NCBI RefSeq assembly: GCF_019024285.1 | Contig: NZ_WMKZ01000001.1 | Location: 496,001-560,000 of the forward strand | Direction: 5' to 3' | DNA: 64,000 nt | Source of the DNA: Alkalihalobacterium elongatum | Lineage (GTDB): Bacteria > Bacillota > Bacilli > Bacillales > Bacillaceae_F | Part shown: positions 46,489-57,146 of the stretch, one piece after another | Numbering within the stretch: the first letter of the stretch is position 1 | Layout of the letters: each line of letters starts with the position of its first letter | Position numbers and translations under genes: made by a program | Notes under the pieces: generated by a model | Database searches by the model: none | The model's input: the letters and a program-made list of their open reading frames with translations, nothing else | What the model was told of the DNA's origin: nothing

Positions 46489-49212
46489 TTATGCTTTTGT
46501 TCTTTCGTTAGCTAGTTTGTTACGAAGGATCATTTGAAGAATTCCACCATGACGGTAGTACTCAATTTCAACTTCGCTATCAAAACGAGTTAATACATCA
46601 AATTGTTTTTGGTTTCCAGCTTCGTCAGTTGCAGTAACCGTTACAATATCACGAGGTTTAACATCATTTGTAACTGCTACTTCAAACGTTTCTTTTCCAG
46701 TTAAGCCTAAAGTCTCAGCGCTATCACCATCTAAGAATTGAAGTGGAAGAACACCCATTAATACTAGGTTAGAACGGTGGATACGCTCATAGCTTTCAGC
46801 GATAACCGTCTTAACACCAAGAAGGTTCGTACCTTTAGCTGCCCAGTCACGTGAACTTCCCATACCGTAATCTTTGCCAGCAAGGATCGCAAGGCCAGTA
46901 CCATCTTCTTTATACTTCATAGCCGCATCATAGATTGCCATTACGTCGCCAGTTGGCCAGTAAGTTGTATATCCACCTTCTGTACCAGGAGCTACTTGGT
47001 TACGGATACGGATATTTGCAAACGTACCACGCATCATTACTTCATGGTGTCCACGACGAGAACCATACGAGTTAAAGTCTACTGGCTCAACACCTTTAGA
47101 AACTAGGTATTTTCCAGCTGGAGTCGTACTACTGAATGAACCAGCAGGTGATATATGGTCAGTTGTTACTGTATCACCAAATTTACCTAATACACGTAAG
47201 CCTGAAAGTGGTTTAACTTCGCCTGGCTCTTTAGAAAGTCCTTCGAAATAAGGAGGATTTGCGATGTAAGTAGACTCGTCATCCCACTTATAAAGCGCAT
47301 CTTCTGTTGTTTCGATTTCGTTCCAACGCTCATTACTTTCGAATACATCGTTATATTCTCTACGGAACAACTCAGGAGTTACAGTCTGTTCTACAACAGC
47401 AGAAACTTCTTCAGCGGTTGGCCAAATGTCTTTAAAGAATACATCGTTTCCGTCTTTATCTTTACCGATTGGATCGTTCTTAAGATCAACATCTACAGTA
47501 CCTGCTAATGAGTAAGCAACTACTAATGGAGGTGAAGCTAAGTAGTTCGCTTTTACTAACGGGTGAATACGTCCTTCAAAGTTACGGTTACCAGAAAGTA
47601 CAGAAGTAACTGTTAAGTCATTGTCAGCGATTGCTTTTTCAAGCTCATCTGCAAGAGGACCCGAGTTACCGATACATGTTGTACAGCCGTAACCAACAAT
47701 GTTATATCCTAATTGCTCAAGGTAAGGAAGTAAACCAGAGTCACGTAAGTAACCTGTTACAACCTTTGAACCTGGTGCTAAAGAAGTTTTTACATACTCA
47801 GGAACTTGTAAGCCTTTTTCTACTGCTTTCTTCGCAACAAGACCTGCCCCTACAAGAACGTACGGGTTAGATGTATTTGTACAACTTGTGATTGCAGCAA
47901 TTGCAATAGCACCTGTTTTCATTGTAGTTTCGTTACCATTTGCTAATTGAACAGTAACTTCTTTGTTAAACTCGTCTTCAGAAAGACCTAATCCTTGAGT
48001 TCCTTGTGGTGCAACTACAGCGTTACGGAAAGACTCTTGCATTTTAGAAAGTGGTACAAGATCTTGTGGACGCTTAGGACCCGAAAGGTTAGCTTCGATT
48101 TCAGAAAGGTTTAACTCTACTACGTCAGTAAATACTGGATCTGGAGTTTCACCAGGAACGTAGAACAAGCTGTTTGCTTTACAATATTCTTCAACAAGCT
48201 TGATTTGCTCTTCCGAACGTCCTGTTAGGCGTAAGTAGTTTAATGCTTCCTCATCAATTGGGAAGAAACCACATGTAGCACCATATTCAGGAGCCATGTT
48301 TGAGATTGTTGCACGATCTGCAAGTGGCATTTGTGCAAGCCCTTCACCGAAGAACTCAACGAATTTACCAACAACTTTCTTTTCACGAAGTACTTGTGTA
48401 ACTTTTAATGCTACGTCAGTAGCTGTAGTTCCACTTGGAAGTTGACCAGTTACTTTTACACCGATAACTTCTGGAACTGGGAAGTATGAAGGTTGTCCAA
48501 GCATTGCAGCTTCTGCTTCAATACCACCAACACCCCATCCAAGTACACCAATACCGTTAATCATTGTTGTATGAGAGTCAGTACCAAATACTGAGTCTGG
48601 TAATGCTACTGTACCATTCTCATCTGTTGCCGTTTGGATAATATTTGCTAAATATTCTAAGTTAACTTGGTGAACGATACCTGTTGCTGGTGGAACAGCA
48701 CGATAGTTATCAAATGCTTTTTGCGCCCAGCTAAGGAACTGATATCTTTCTTCATTACGTTGGAATTCAAGGTTCATGTTGAACTCTAATGAGTCAGCAG
48801 TACCTGCTTTGTCTACTTGTACTGAGTGGTCAATTACAAGATCAACAGGAATTTCTGGGTTGATTTCTTGTGGATCTCCACCAAGGTCCGCCATTGCTTT
48901 ACGTAAAGAAGCAAGGTCAACGACACATGGTACTCCAGTGAAGTCTTGGAAAATTACACGTGAAGGTTTGAATGGTACATCGATGTCTTTTACTTCACTA
49001 GTTCCCCATTTAGCTAAATTTTCTACATGTTCTTTCTTAATTACAAAACCGTCTTCTTGGCGAAGAACTGACTCTAATAGAACCTTAACAGAATAAGGAA
49101 GCTTAGAGACATTTCCAACACCAGCTTCTTCTAATGCTTGAAGTCTATAGTAATCATATTTCTTACCATTAACTTCAAAAGATGAACGTGCGTTAAAAGT
49201 ATTATTTTTCAT
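46489..49212 (-). CDS. acnA: Aconitate hydratase (citB)
   Basis: 907 residues, aconitase A/IRP type, the TCA-cycle enzyme interconverting citrate and isocitrate. Cluster ligands lie in [11 protein letters not shown] and [11 protein letters not shown]; the C-terminal swivel domain is complete ([16 protein letters not shown]). The neighbours sspO and sspP match the B. subtilis citB locus. A cre-like palindrome at 49306-49321 lies upstream, consistent with carbon-catabolite control. Confidence 0.97.
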   Translation of the reverse strand: MKNNTFNARSSFEVNGKKYDYYRLQALEEAGVGNVSKLPYSVKVLLESVLRQEDGFVIKKEHVENLAKWGTSEVKDIDVPFKPSRVIFQDFTGVPCVVDLASLRKAMADLGGDPQEINPEIPVDLVIDHSVQVDKAGTADSLEFNMNLEFQRNEERYQFLSWAQKAFDNYRAVPPATGIVHQVNLEYLANIIQTATDENGTVALPDSVFGTDSHTTMINGIGVLGWGVGGIEAEAAMLGQPSYFPVPEVIGVKVTGQLPSGTTATDVALKVTQVLREKKVVGKFVEFFGEGLAQMPLADRATISNMAPEYGATCGFFPIDEEALNYLRLTGRSEEQIKLVEEYCKANSLFYVPGETPDPVFTDVVELNLSEIEANLSGPKRPQDLVPLSKMQESFRNAVVAPQGTQGLGLSEDEFNKEVTVQLANGNETTMKTGAIAIAAITSCTNTSNPYVLVGAGLVAKKAVEKGLQVPEYVKTSLAPGSKVVTGYLRDSGLLPYLEQLGYNIVGYGCTTCIGNSGPLADELEKAIADNDLTVTSVLSGNRNFEGRIHPLVKANYLASPPLVVAYSLAGTVDVDLKNDPIGKDKDGNDVFFKDIWPTAEEVSAVVEQTVTPELFRREYNDVFESNERWNEIETTEDALYKWDDESTYIANPPYFEGLSKEPGEVKPLSGLRVLGKFGDTVTTDHISPAGSFSSTTPAGKYLVSKGVEPVDFNSYGSRRGHHEVMMRGTFANIRIRNQVAPGTEGGYTTYWPTGDVMAIYDAAMKYKEDGTGLAILAGKDYGMGSSRDWAAKGTNLLGVKTVIAESYERIHRSNLVLMGVLPLQFLDGDSAETLGLTGKETFEVAVTNDVKPRDIVTVTATDEAGNQKQFDVLTRFDSEVEIEYYRHGGILQMILRNKLANERTKA

Positions 49213-49305
49213 ATGTATTCCCTCCTCATAGCTATTATATAACAGATTGACAAAGTTGTCGAAATAGTTGGGAAAAAAAGTGTAACTAATTTGTAAAAGC
49301 TTCTT

Positions 49306-49321
49306 AGAAAGCGCTTTTACA
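49306..49321 (-). promoter_or_regulatory. cre-like operator upstream of citB
   Basis: AGAAAGCGCTTTTACA contains the AAAGCGCTTT core of CcpA-binding cre sites. About 95 bases before the citB start. Confidence 0.55.
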
Positions 49322-49433
49322 TTGGATTGTCATTTTCCCTACTCTAGAATAGCAAAAGATTCTTAAAGAATAAATGAATTTTTTAAATTAATATTAAGAT
49401 TTTAGAAAAACTATTGAAATGGAGGTGATTTCA

Positions 49434-49595
49434 TTGACAAAACGTAAATCTAACCATATTATTCCTGGAGCAAATGCTGCTAAAGGACAAGGGAAAGACG
49501 TAGGGTATAATTCCAAGTTTGGACAAGAAATGGCAAATGAGCCATTAACTGAAGAACAGCGACAAAATAATAAGAAGAAAAAGAAAAATCAATAA
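49434..49595 (+). CDS. sspO: Small acid-soluble spore protein O
   Basis: 53 residues from a TTG start after TGGAGGTGA. The pattern KRKSNH-x-x-x-G-x-N-A-A-x-x-Q-G-x-G and the tail [15 protein letters not shown] matches SspO (CotK). It lies upstream of citB, as in B. subtilis. Confidence 0.88.
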   Translation: MTKRKSNHIIPGANAAKGQGKDVGYNSKFGQEMANEPLTEEQRQNNKKKKKNQ

Positions 49596-49623
49596 GAACA
49601 TTAATAATAACGCTAACCAAAAA

Positions 49624-49664
49624 AGAGGATGTCACCAAAAGCTAGGCTTTTGGTGACATCCTCT
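49624..49664. terminator. Long perfect terminator hairpin
   Basis: A perfect 19-bp stem (AGAGGATGTCACCAAAAGC and complement, 3-base loop) between sspO and the leftward 84-residue gene. Confidence 0.88.
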
Positions 49665-49670
49665 AAAGTT

Positions 49671-49925
49671 TTATTCCTCAACTTGGTTACTTAATCGTTC
49701 TAAGTCTTGTTCATATTTATTTAACTGTTCCCTTTGATGTTCTGATGCATTTGTCAAAGCTTTATTGATTTGTGTAAAAGCTTCTTCTATTTCTTGCTTT
49801 GCTCTTTTTACATTAGAACCATAATCTGCCCTTGAAGAGTCGATCGAAGCTGTAGCTTCTTGTGCTTGAACAAAAGCTTGTTCCGCAGCTTGGAACGATT
49901 GTTGTTTATCTTTATGATAAGGCAT
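49671..49925 (-). CDS. DUF2524/YtzC-like helical protein, 84 residues
   Basis: Helical and charged throughout: A-x-x-A-F-V-Q-A-Q-E-A in the first part and a closing Q-R-E-Q-L-N-K-Y-E-Q-D-L-E-R-L-S-N-Q, similar in layout to YtzC. ATG follows GAGGGA. The family assignment is tentative. Confidence 0.65.
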   Translation of the reverse strand: MPYHKDKQQSFQAAEQAFVQAQEATASIDSSRADYGSNVKRAKQEIEEAFTQINKALTNASEHQREQLNKYEQDLERLSNQVEE

Positions 49926-50050
49926 TGTATCCCTCCTCTATATTTTCATTTTATTTTTCATTACTTCAAGTTGCTTTATTCATCGAATAAACCGTATGAA
50001 GATTTTAGATACTATTAGGGCATTACATTTGCGAGTAAGGAGGGATAATA

Positions 50051-50188
50051 ATGGCAGAGCATAACTCATATAAAGATATTCGTAAAAATGCTCCTAAGGG
50101 TGAAAATCCTGGTCAACCAGCTCCAATGAAAGGGTCAAAAAAGGTAAAACAACGTAATCATGTTGGCCAAACAGATGGTGAGGGTTAA
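50051..50188 (+). CDS. sspP: Small acid-soluble spore protein P
   Basis: 45 residues with [16 protein letters not shown] and [13 protein letters not shown], the SspP (CotL) pattern. ATG follows AAGGAGGG. Partner of sspO. Confidence 0.88.
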   Translation: MAEHNSYKDIRKNAPKGENPGQPAPMKGSKKVKQRNHVGQTDGEG

Positions 50189-50200
50189 CGTAAAAAGCTT

Positions 50201-50237
50201 TCCATCAGTGGTAGTCGTTCATCGCTCCACTGATGGA
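50201..50237. terminator. Terminator between sspP and selA
   Basis: TCCATCAGTGG and CCACTGATGGA form a perfect 11-bp stem; converging genes on both sides. Confidence 0.8.
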
Positions 50238-50254
50238 TGTAACAAAATCAAGCG

Positions 50255-51655
50255 TTAATCTAATTGGTGGAGTTGTGAAATAATAAGTCCGATTTCTTCT
50301 TCCGTGATTGTACGTAGATCAATATGTACTTTATCATCAATAATACGAGTAACAATTGGAGGTTCACTTCCTCGTAAATCATTGAATAATTGCTGCGCAC
50401 TCCAACCTTTGCGTGTAATAGACACTAAATATGTGTTTAGTTCAACCGTTGGCATCGTACCTCCGCCAATTTGGGATGTTCCATGTTCAACCTTCAAATG
50501 AAAAGGTAAACCTCTTCCCTGTTCGAGAAAATCCATTGCCCTTTTTTGAATACTTTTAGTTGGCTCTAAGATGGCCTTCACGGTAGGAATATCTGTAATT
50601 TTTTCTTCAGAATGTGTATAGGCCTTTAAAGTAGCTTCGAGTGCTGCTAGTGTCATTTTATCGACTCTAAGAACTCTCGCTAATTGGTGCTTTTTCAATT
50701 GTTGTATGATGTCTTTTTTTCCAGCAATAATACCCGATTGCGGACCACCCAAAAGCTTATCTCCACTAAAAGACACAATGTCTGCTCCATTCTTTAATGC
50801 TTCTTTTACTGTCGGTTCTTCTCCGATGCCGTAGTCGCGAAAATCTAGAAGGGCTCCGCTTCCTAAGTCCTCATATAGGATGACTTGTGGGTGATTTTTC
50901 TTTATTGAAATTAATTGCTTTAATGATACAGAAGCAGTAAAACCGATTGTTTTAAAATTACTTGTATGCACTTTCATAATCATAGCTGCCTGTTCTGTTA
51001 TTGCATCTTCGTAATCATATGTATGTGTTTTATTTGTCGTTCCAACTTCCTTAAGGATCGCTCCACTCTCTTCCATAATAGCCGAGACTCGAAACGAGCC
51101 GCCAATTTCAACTAATTCACCACGAGAAACGACAACCTCTTTTTCTTTGGCTAAAGCTTTTAAGATAAAGTAAACCGCGGCAGCATTATTATTCACAACC
51201 ATCGCCGCTTCTGCCCCAGTCACCTGTTTAATAACATCCTCAATAATATCGTGTCTTGATCCTCTTGAACCTTTTTCAACATTGTATTCTAAATTCGAAT
51301 AGTTTTTTGCCGTTAACACCACTTGTTTAACCGCTTGTTCACTTAGCTTTGCTCTACCTAAGTTTGTATGTAAAATTGTTCCCGTTCCATTAATTACACG
51401 TTGTAGGGTGTGTACTGTTGCTTTCTTGGCTTTTATTTCCAGTTCGCTATATATCATTTCCTCAATATGTTTGCCACTTGTTATATTGTCATCTATTGAT
51501 CCATTGATCATCTTTGTTCTAATGTTTTCCACAATTTCTTGTGCTAATCCAGTTAGCTGTTCAGCTGAAAGGTTAAACTGTTCTTTTAAACTGATAAACC
51601 TTTCAGCTTTTTGTATCTCATGGATTGGTGGTAGTTGTCTTAATAATTCATTCAT
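50255..51655 (-). CDS. selA: L-seryl-tRNA(Sec) selenium transferase SelA
   Basis: About 466 residues. Converts Ser-tRNA(Sec) to Sec-tRNA(Sec) with selenophosphate. The PLP-binding Lys lies in VSFSGDKLLGGPQSG; RVINGTGTILHTNLGR is the family signature near residue 90. The start is ATG 51655, because GAGGAGGG lies just before it and inside the longer frame. The SelW-like selenoprotein gene is upstream in the same direction. Confidence 0.95.
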   Translation of the reverse strand: MNELLRQLPPIHEIQKAERFISLKEQFNLSAEQLTGLAQEIVENIRTKMINGSIDDNITSGKHIEEMIYSELEIKAKKATVHTLQRVINGTGTILHTNLGRAKLSEQAVKQVVLTAKNYSNLEYNVEKGSRGSRHDIIEDVIKQVTGAEAAMVVNNNAAAVYFILKALAKEKEVVVSRGELVEIGGSFRVSAIMEESGAILKEVGTTNKTHTYDYEDAITEQAAMIMKVHTSNFKTIGFTASVSLKQLISIKKNHPQVILYEDLGSGALLDFRDYGIGEEPTVKEALKNGADIVSFSGDKLLGGPQSGIIAGKKDIIQQLKKHQLARVLRVDKMTLAALEATLKAYTHSEEKITDIPTVKAILEPTKSIQKRAMDFLEQGRGLPFHLKVEHGTSQIGGGTMPTVELNTYLVSITRKGWSAQQLFNDLRGSEPPIVTRIIDDKVHIDLRTITEEEIGLIISQLHQLD

Positions 51656-51695
51656 AAAAGCCCTCCTCTCATTCATTGCTTAAATACCATGAATA

Positions 51696-51727
51696 AGAGG
51701 CTGATATAATTTAATTTGTCAGCCTCT
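51696..51727 (-). terminator. Hairpin between selW-like gene and selA
   Basis: AGAGGCTGA and TCAGCCTCT form a perfect 9-bp stem. The T-tract is poor when read leftwards (TTATTC), so it may attenuate rather than end transcription into selA. Confidence 0.6.
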
Positions 51728-51735
51728 ATCGTCTC

Positions 51736-51972
51736 TTACATTTTTTCCATTTTATTAATAATCAGACTTGTATCAGGAAATTCACCTGTTTCCAGCTTTG
51801 AATAGAGCTTCTGCCCATTCACTGTTACTTCAAAAGCACCACCCGAACTAGGAATTAACTCTAAGGTTTCAATATTTCCTCGAAAGTGATTAAATAACTC
51901 TTCCGCAAAACTTGCGGCTTTAGGTGCGAAGTTTCACATCATGCAAAATTGAACAGCAACTTTGTAACTCAT
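51736..51972 (-). CDS. SelW-like (Rdx family) selenoprotein, CxxU
   Basis: 78 residues when TGA 51934-51936 is read as Sec13. ATG 51972 follows GAAGGGAAGG. The start V-A-V-Q-F-C-M-M-U-N-F-A-P-K-A has the redox CxxU motif of the SelW/Rdx family after the first beta strand, and the later SSGGAFEVTVNGQKLYSKLETGEFP in pieces matches the family core. Likely a thiol-disulfide type oxidoreductase. It is directly upstream of selA. Standard annotation would miss it, because the UGA comes 12 codons after the start. Confidence 0.92.
51903..51917 (-). promoter_or_regulatory. SECIS-like hairpin of the SelW-like gene
   Basis: Read leftwards, CCGCAA-GTT-TTGCGG, a perfect 6-bp stem starting 19 bases from the T of the UGA; its sequence differs from the HesB/IscA-type hairpins. 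Confidence 0.6.
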
Positions 51973-52023
51973 ATAAACCTTCCCTTCATTAATTGTATTT
52001 TTACGTTCATTGTAATGTATCAT

Positions 52024-52053
52024 TTGCCAGTATGCAAAGACATTCATTATACT
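52024..52053 (+). promoter_or_regulatory. Sigma-A promoter of selD
   Basis: TTGCCA, 18-base spacer, TATACT, about 34 bases before ATG 52087. Two copies of ATGCAAAG (52032-52039 and 52060-52067) flank the -10. Confidence 0.55.
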
Positions 52054-52086
52054 GTAATTATGCAAAGTCGGAAGGAGGGGACAGTA

Positions 52087-53139
52087 ATGGACGAACGTGA
52101 GAAAATCCGTCTTACAGCGATGTCGACAAAAGCTGGCTGAGGATGTAAATTAGGTCCAGGAGACCTGGCACAAGTTTTGTGTCATTTACCTAAGAATATT
52201 GAAGATCCAAATCTCCTTGTCGGTTTAGAGACGTCAGATGATGCTGGCGTTTATAAAATTACAGATGATCTTGCCATTGTTCAGACAGTTGATTATTTCA
52301 CACCAATTGTCGATGACCCTTATATGTTTGGCCAAATTGCTGCTGCCAATGCATTAAGTGATGTTTATGCAATGGGTGCAACACCGAAGACAGCCTTAAA
52401 TATCGTTGGATTCCCTATTAAGAAACTCCCAGAAGAAATGCTTGCACAAATTCTTTTAGGAGCAGCAGACAAAGTAAAAGAAGCTGGAGCTGTTATTATT
52501 GGCGGTCATTCAATTGATGACCAAGAACCTAAATTCGGCCTTTCAGTTACGGGATTTGTTCACCCTGAACGTGTATTTAAAAACTTCGGAGCTAAAAACG
52601 GAGATGTGCTTATTTTAACTAAGCCAATTGGAGTTGGGATCTTAACAACAGGAATCAAAAGAAATGCTGTAACAGATCAACAAGAAGCAAAAGTGACTGA
52701 AGCGATGGCTACACTAAATAAAACTGCTGCTGAAGCATTGACTTCATTTCAACCAAATGCTGTTACTGATGTCACAGGCTTTGGGTTATTAGGACATGCT
52801 TTTGAGATGGCAAAAGCAAGCGAAGTTAGCTTTATTATTGACCATACTACTGTACCTTTATTGAACGGTACGTACGAATTAGCAGAAAAGGGAATTATTC
52901 CAGGGGGTTCTAAAGCAAATGCAAAGTGGTTAAACGATTTCGTTTACTATGACGAACCTCTTACAGAAAGTATGAAAGCGATACTTTGTGATGCAATAAC
53001 TTCAGGTGGGCTACTAATTAGCCTCCCAGAACACGATGCACAAACCTATATCAATGAATTACTTGATAAAGGAATTGAAGATGTAAGTATCATCGGAAAA
53101 GTAATTGCCAAACAAGAAAAAGCTATTTATGTAAAGTAA
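52087..53139 (+). CDS. selD: Selenide, water dikinase SelD (Sec18 selenoprotein)
   Basis: 350 residues when TGA 52138-52140 is read as Sec. It makes selenophosphate from selenide and ATP. The catalytic loop is S-T-K-A-G-U-G-C-K-L-G-P-G-D-L, with Sec18 in the usual Sec/Cys position. Downstream motifs fit SelD: TVDYFTPIVDDPYMFGQIAAANALSDVYAMG and GGHSIDD. ATG 52087 follows GGAAGGAGGGG. A simple ORF search splits it at the UGA. Divergent from the selW-selA pair. Confidence 0.95.
52152..52166 (+). promoter_or_regulatory. SECIS-like hairpin of selD
   Basis: AGGTC-CAGGA-GACCT, a 5-bp stem 14 bases from the T of the UGA, extendable by G-U pairs. An alternative fold is CCAGG-AGA-CCTGG. Confidence 0.5.
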
Positions 53140-53161
53140 GATTCCCCTTTACATATTAAAC

Positions 53162-53199
53162 GCCAGGCAGACCCCAAACTTTAGTCGGAGGTGCCTGGC
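53162..53199. terminator. Terminator between selD and selB
   Basis: GCCAGGCA and TGCCTGGC arms (8 bp) around 22 bases, followed by CTTTTTATTT on the right; converging genes. Confidence 0.65.
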
Positions 53200-53204
53200 A
53201 CTTT

Positions 53205-55100
53205 TTATTTCCATACTCTATTTTGGTCTTTACGACTCGTATATCCTAAACGATCTAGAAGCTCTAACAAAGGTACGAGATATTTTCTTGAGACATCTAA
53301 TACTTCTTTTGCATCCTTTAACGAAAATTCTTCACTCGTTCCATTCTTTAAATTTGTGACTACATCCTTAAGTACTTCTTCGTGGATAAAGTGCTTCTCA
53401 TCAAGGCCATACAATTGCTTAATTCTCACCAAGAAATGCTTTATTTCCTCATGTAGTGTTTGAGGAACTTGCTGTTTTTTAAACCATTCTATTAACGGTG
53501 ATACATTGACCCCTTCTTCCTTTAATCCTTCACATATAAAGTCAACACGCTTTTCCCATGTTTTTGGAACAGAAGGTGAATATTCTCTTAATGCAAGATA
53601 TGGACCTTCTTTTTTCAGTTCCTCTTTTTCAACACCAGAATAAATAAAATATTCGAGAAGTTTTATTTTTACACTTGAGCTAAAGCTCTGAACAATCTCT
53701 GCCTTCTTTTTCCCAATTTGCATCGGGTTACAATCATGAAATTCTCTTAACTCTTCTTTAATTTGTAGTAAAATTTCTTCATAAAGAGACATTAACGTAA
53801 ACTGTCCCCTCACCCATTCGATGAGCACACTCTCATTTAAAAGCTTTCTTATGATAGGATCCAATTCATCTTCTTGGATCCCTGCTTGAATTATTAACTC
53901 CTCTTGAGTAATGGTCTGGTGTGTTTTGATAACTTCTATAATAATATCTCTTGGTTCTCCGACTTGTTTTCTTTTTAGCATTTCTATGGTTCTTTCACCA
54001 AAGCGATACTTTTGACCATTTGGATTAATAACCATCCCACCACCAATTGTTTCCACAGGTGACGGACGCCTTAAAATAAACCGATCACCCCTTTTTGTAA
54101 CAACGGGTTCTTCTAGCTGCAACTGACAAAGAATTTCTTCTTTTTCTTTTAGTTGATTTCGGTCAAACATGATGATTTTACCGTAAACTTCTGCAGTTCC
54201 AATATGTATTTTGATATAACCTCTTTGCTTAACAGGATATTCTAAGTCTTTAACAACTTGTAATGATACATCTAGTTGCGTCGTTACCGAATAATGTTGT
54301 GATGAAACGAGGACATCTCCCCGCTTAATCTCATCTATTGATAAGCCTCCAATGTTAATAGCTGCTCTTTGCCCTGCAATAGCTACTTGAACTGGCTGAT
54401 GATGAACTTGTATTTGTCTTGCTCGTACCTTTTGTCCTTGGGGCAGAATTTCTAGAAACTCTCCTTCTTGAACCTTTCCTTCATAAACTGTTCCTCTAAC
54501 GACCGTACCTTGCCCATGTACTGTAAATACTTGATCTATAGGCAAACGAAAAGGGCCAATAACATTACGTCTAGTTACATCGTTTAGTCCATCATGTATT
54601 AATTGCTTTAATTCTCCAATTCCTTTCAAGCTAGTACTATCAACGTAACATAAAGGCGCTTTTTCGAGAAACGTTCCCTCACAATGAGAGCGAATATCGT
54701 CTTCTACTAAGGCAAATAAATCTTCTTCTACTTTATCAACCTTGGTTACAACAATAATCCCTCTCTCAATACCAAGTAGACTTAAAATTTCAATATGTTC
54801 TTTCGTTTGAGGCATGACAGCCTCATCTGCAGCGACAACGAGTAAGACAAGATCAATCCCAGCTACACCAGCTATCATTTGTCTAATAAATCTTTCATGT
54901 CCTGGTACATCAATAACCGAAATCATAAGCTCACTAGAAAGCGGAAAATAGGCATAGCCTAATTCTATTGATATATTGCGTTCTCGTTCTTCTTTTAATC
55001 GATCTGTTTCCATATTAGTCAGCGCTTTAGTTAATGACGTTTTTCCGTGGTCTATATGCCCTGCTAATCCTATCGTATAATGATTTCCGATCTTTACCAC
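53205..55100 (-). CDS. selB: Sec-specific elongation factor SelB
   Basis: 631 residues. The EF-Tu-like part has G1 [15 protein letters not shown]3 DVPGHE and G4 VTKVDK in the first 130 residues; C-terminal winged-helix domains (about 380-631) are expected to bind SECIS hairpins. It delivers Sec-tRNA(Sec) to UGA. GTG 55100 is taken as the start; it overlaps GAGGTGG and is not certain. Convergent with selD. Confidence 0.95.
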   Translation of the reverse strand: MVKIGNHYTIGLAGHIDHGKTSLTKALTNMETDRLKEERERNISIELGYAYFPLSSELMISVIDVPGHERFIRQMIAGVAGIDLVLLVVAADEAVMPQTKEHIEILSLLGIERGIIVVTKVDKVEEDLFALVEDDIRSHCEGTFLEKAPLCYVDSTSLKGIGELKQLIHDGLNDVTRRNVIGPFRLPIDQVFTVHGQGTVVRGTVYEGKVQEGEFLEILPQGQKVRARQIQVHHQPVQVAIAGQRAAINIGGLSIDEIKRGDVLVSSQHYSVTTQLDVSLQVVKDLEYPVKQRGYIKIHIGTAEVYGKIIMFDRNQLKEKEEILCQLQLEEPVVTKRGDRFILRRPSPVETIGGGMVINPNGQKYRFGERTIEMLKRKQVGEPRDIIIEVIKTHQTITQEELIIQAGIQEDELDPIIRKLLNESVLIEWVRGQFTLMSLYEEILLQIKEELREFHDCNPMQIGKKKAEIVQSFSSSVKIKLLEYFIYSGVEKEELKKEGPYLALREYSPSVPKTWEKRVDFICEGLKEEGVNVSPLIEWFKKQQVPQTLHEEIKHFLVRIKQLYGLDEKHFIHEEVLKDVVTNLKNGTSEEFSLKDAKEVLDVSRKYLVPLLELLDRLGYTSRKDQNRVWK

Positions 55101-55231
55101 CTCAACTAGCTAATTTCACCTTATTATACCTATATTTAATCAGAAGCTAAAAGATTTACATTAATATCTTATTATTTATGGATAAACAAGTGTTATAATA
55201 ATTTTTGAATCCATTAAGGAAGGCGGATAGT

Positions 55232-56524
55232 ATGAACGCATTAATACGTTTATTTAAATCAAAACCCTATTATAAAATCCCATTATTATATATTGCGTTA
55301 GGGCTCATCTGGATACTAAGTACGGATTTAGTCCTAACCTATATGGAACAATACAATAATTTAAACACTATTTGGAGGACGTTTAAAGGATGGTTTTTTA
55401 TCATCTTTTCGGGTATTTTATTTTTTATATTATTTAAAAATCAATACAAGATGCAACAAGTTGAAGAAGAGCGTGAAATGCTTTCCTCATTTATTAATGC
55501 CATGTCAGACTTTATCTCTATAAAAGATGGCGAAAATCGTTGGCTCGAATTAAACGATTTTGCTTATAAACTGTATGACCTTAATGAGGAAGACTACTCT
55601 GGAAAAAACGATGCTGAGCTAAGTCAATTATATCCTAGCTACCGTGACCATTTCCTAGAATGTGTAAGAACTGACGAGGAAGCATGGACAAAAGGAAAAC
55701 CGATTCAATTTGAGGAAATTCTGCAACTAGAAGAAGGGGAAAGAATTTTTCAAGTTATTAAAGTTCCTCTATTCACAAAAGAAGGAAAGCGTAAAGCCCT
55801 ATTTGTTATTGGTAGAGACATTACTGACATAAAAAAAGCAGAAGACTTGATTGCAAAAAATGAAAAACTATCTGTCGTTGGCCAGCTAGCAGCTGGGGTA
55901 GCTCACGAAATTCGTAACCCGCTCACATCATTGAAAGGCTTTGTTAAGTTAATTCAAGAGAATAAAGGGGACAATAACTTTTATTTAGGTATTATGGATA
56001 AAGAACTAGAGCGAATTAACATTATTGTAAACGAGCTCCTATTAATTGCAAAACCACAAAAAGAAGCATTCACCAAAAATAATATTGTCAGTTTACTTCG
56101 CAGTGTTATTGATTTAATGACGTCTGAAGCAAAAATGTCTGGTGTTAAGTTAGAGATTCATGCTGAAAACAACTTACCCCTCATAGATTGTGAAGCTTAT
56201 CACCTAAAACAAGTATTTATCAATATTATTAAAAATGCGATTGAAGCTTCAAAAGAAGGCGATGTAATTACTGTTAGAATTTTTAATGAGAAAGACAAGA
56301 TATGTGTCCAAGTTATAGATAAAGGCTGTGGTATCGAGAAGGAACGGCTCCAGAAAATTGGCGAACCATTCTTTACAATGAAAGAAAAGGGGACTGGACT
56401 AGGTATGACTGTTTCTTATAAGATTATTCAAAATCATAATGGTTCTCTTCATATTGATAGCGAACTAGGTAAAGGAACTAGCGTTACAGTTCAGCTACCA
56501 ATTGAAAATAAACAAAAAACCTAA
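55232..56524 (+). CDS. PAS-domain sensor histidine kinase (sporulation-kinase-like)
   Basis: 430 residues from ATG 55232 (AAGGAAGG site). Two N-terminal membrane helices (about 13-75) flank a short outer loop; a PAS domain follows (about 85-205), then HisKA with H-box AAGVAHEIRNPLTSLKGF and the HATPase with N-box NIIKNAIEAS, DKGCGIE and GTGLGM. It lacks an adjacent response regulator, as do Kin-type phosphorelay kinases of Bacillus. Confidence 0.9.
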   Translation: MNALIRLFKSKPYYKIPLLYIALGLIWILSTDLVLTYMEQYNNLNTIWRTFKGWFFIIFSGILFFILFKNQYKMQQVEEEREMLSSFINAMSDFISIKDGENRWLELNDFAYKLYDLNEEDYSGKNDAELSQLYPSYRDHFLECVRTDEEAWTKGKPIQFEEILQLEEGERIFQVIKVPLFTKEGKRKALFVIGRDITDIKKAEDLIAKNEKLSVVGQLAAGVAHEIRNPLTSLKGFVKLIQENKGDNNFYLGIMDKELERINIIVNELLLIAKPQKEAFTKNNIVSLLRSVIDLMTSEAKMSGVKLEIHAENNLPLIDCEAYHLKQVFINIIKNAIEASKEGDVITVRIFNEKDKICVQVIDKGCGIEKERLQKIGEPFFTMKEKGTGLGMTVSYKIIQNHNGSLHIDSELGKGTSVTVQLPIENKQKT

Positions 56525-56560
56525 TAAAAAAAGAGGCTATTACTCCAGTGGAGATAGCCT

Positions 56561-57019
56561 CTAATTTTTATTTAATAAGTAACTTAACGCTCCCGTAAAA
56601 GCACCTAATAAAGCTCCAGCAAATACTTCTCGTGGCTGGTGCCCGAGCATCTCTTTTAACTTTCGGTCCTCTTCTTCATGAGCAGCATGCCTGTCATGTC
56701 CTGCTAACCTTTCAATTTCATCATCAAGATGATTTACCTTTATCGATAATTCCCCCGCTTGTCTTCGAATACCTTGTGCATCATACATAACAATCATTCC
56801 AAACACTGCTGCTAAGGCAAAATCGACAGAAGTAAATCCCTTTTTTAAACCAACATAAGTAGCTAAAGCAGTTACTCCTGCAGAGTGTGAGCTAGGCATA
56901 TTCCCACTTTCAATTACAGATTTCCAGTTCCACTGCCCTGTTGCTTGTTTATTTAAAGGAAATTTTAGCAATTGGGCAAGACCAATCGTCGCTACTGCCG
57001 TCGTAATTTCTTTATTCAT
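56561..57019 (-). CDS. Divergent PAP2-family protein, YuiD-like
   Basis: 152 residues with three or four helices. The PAP2 motif is GNMPSSHSAG near residue 38, followed by the acidic segment IKVNHLDDEIERLAGH and the closing HQPREVFAGALLG. In B. subtilis YuiD has the same layout. Possibly a lipid phosphatase; catalytic motifs are partly non-canonical. Confidence 0.85.
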   Translation of the reverse strand: MNKEITTAVATIGLAQLLKFPLNKQATGQWNWKSVIESGNMPSSHSAGVTALATYVGLKKGFTSVDFALAAVFGMIVMYDAQGIRRQAGELSIKVNHLDDEIERLAGHDRHAAHEEEDRKLKEMLGHQPREVFAGALLGAFTGALSYLLNKN

Positions 57020-57146
57020 CGCTCCACCACCTCACCCTTATTGTCTGCCATCAAAAAGTTTCTATGCTGATAATTTGAAACTTCATCCATTTAGGTGTTG
57101 GTACAATCGAATATTAGCCCTCAATTTTAAATTCTCATTCAGCCGA

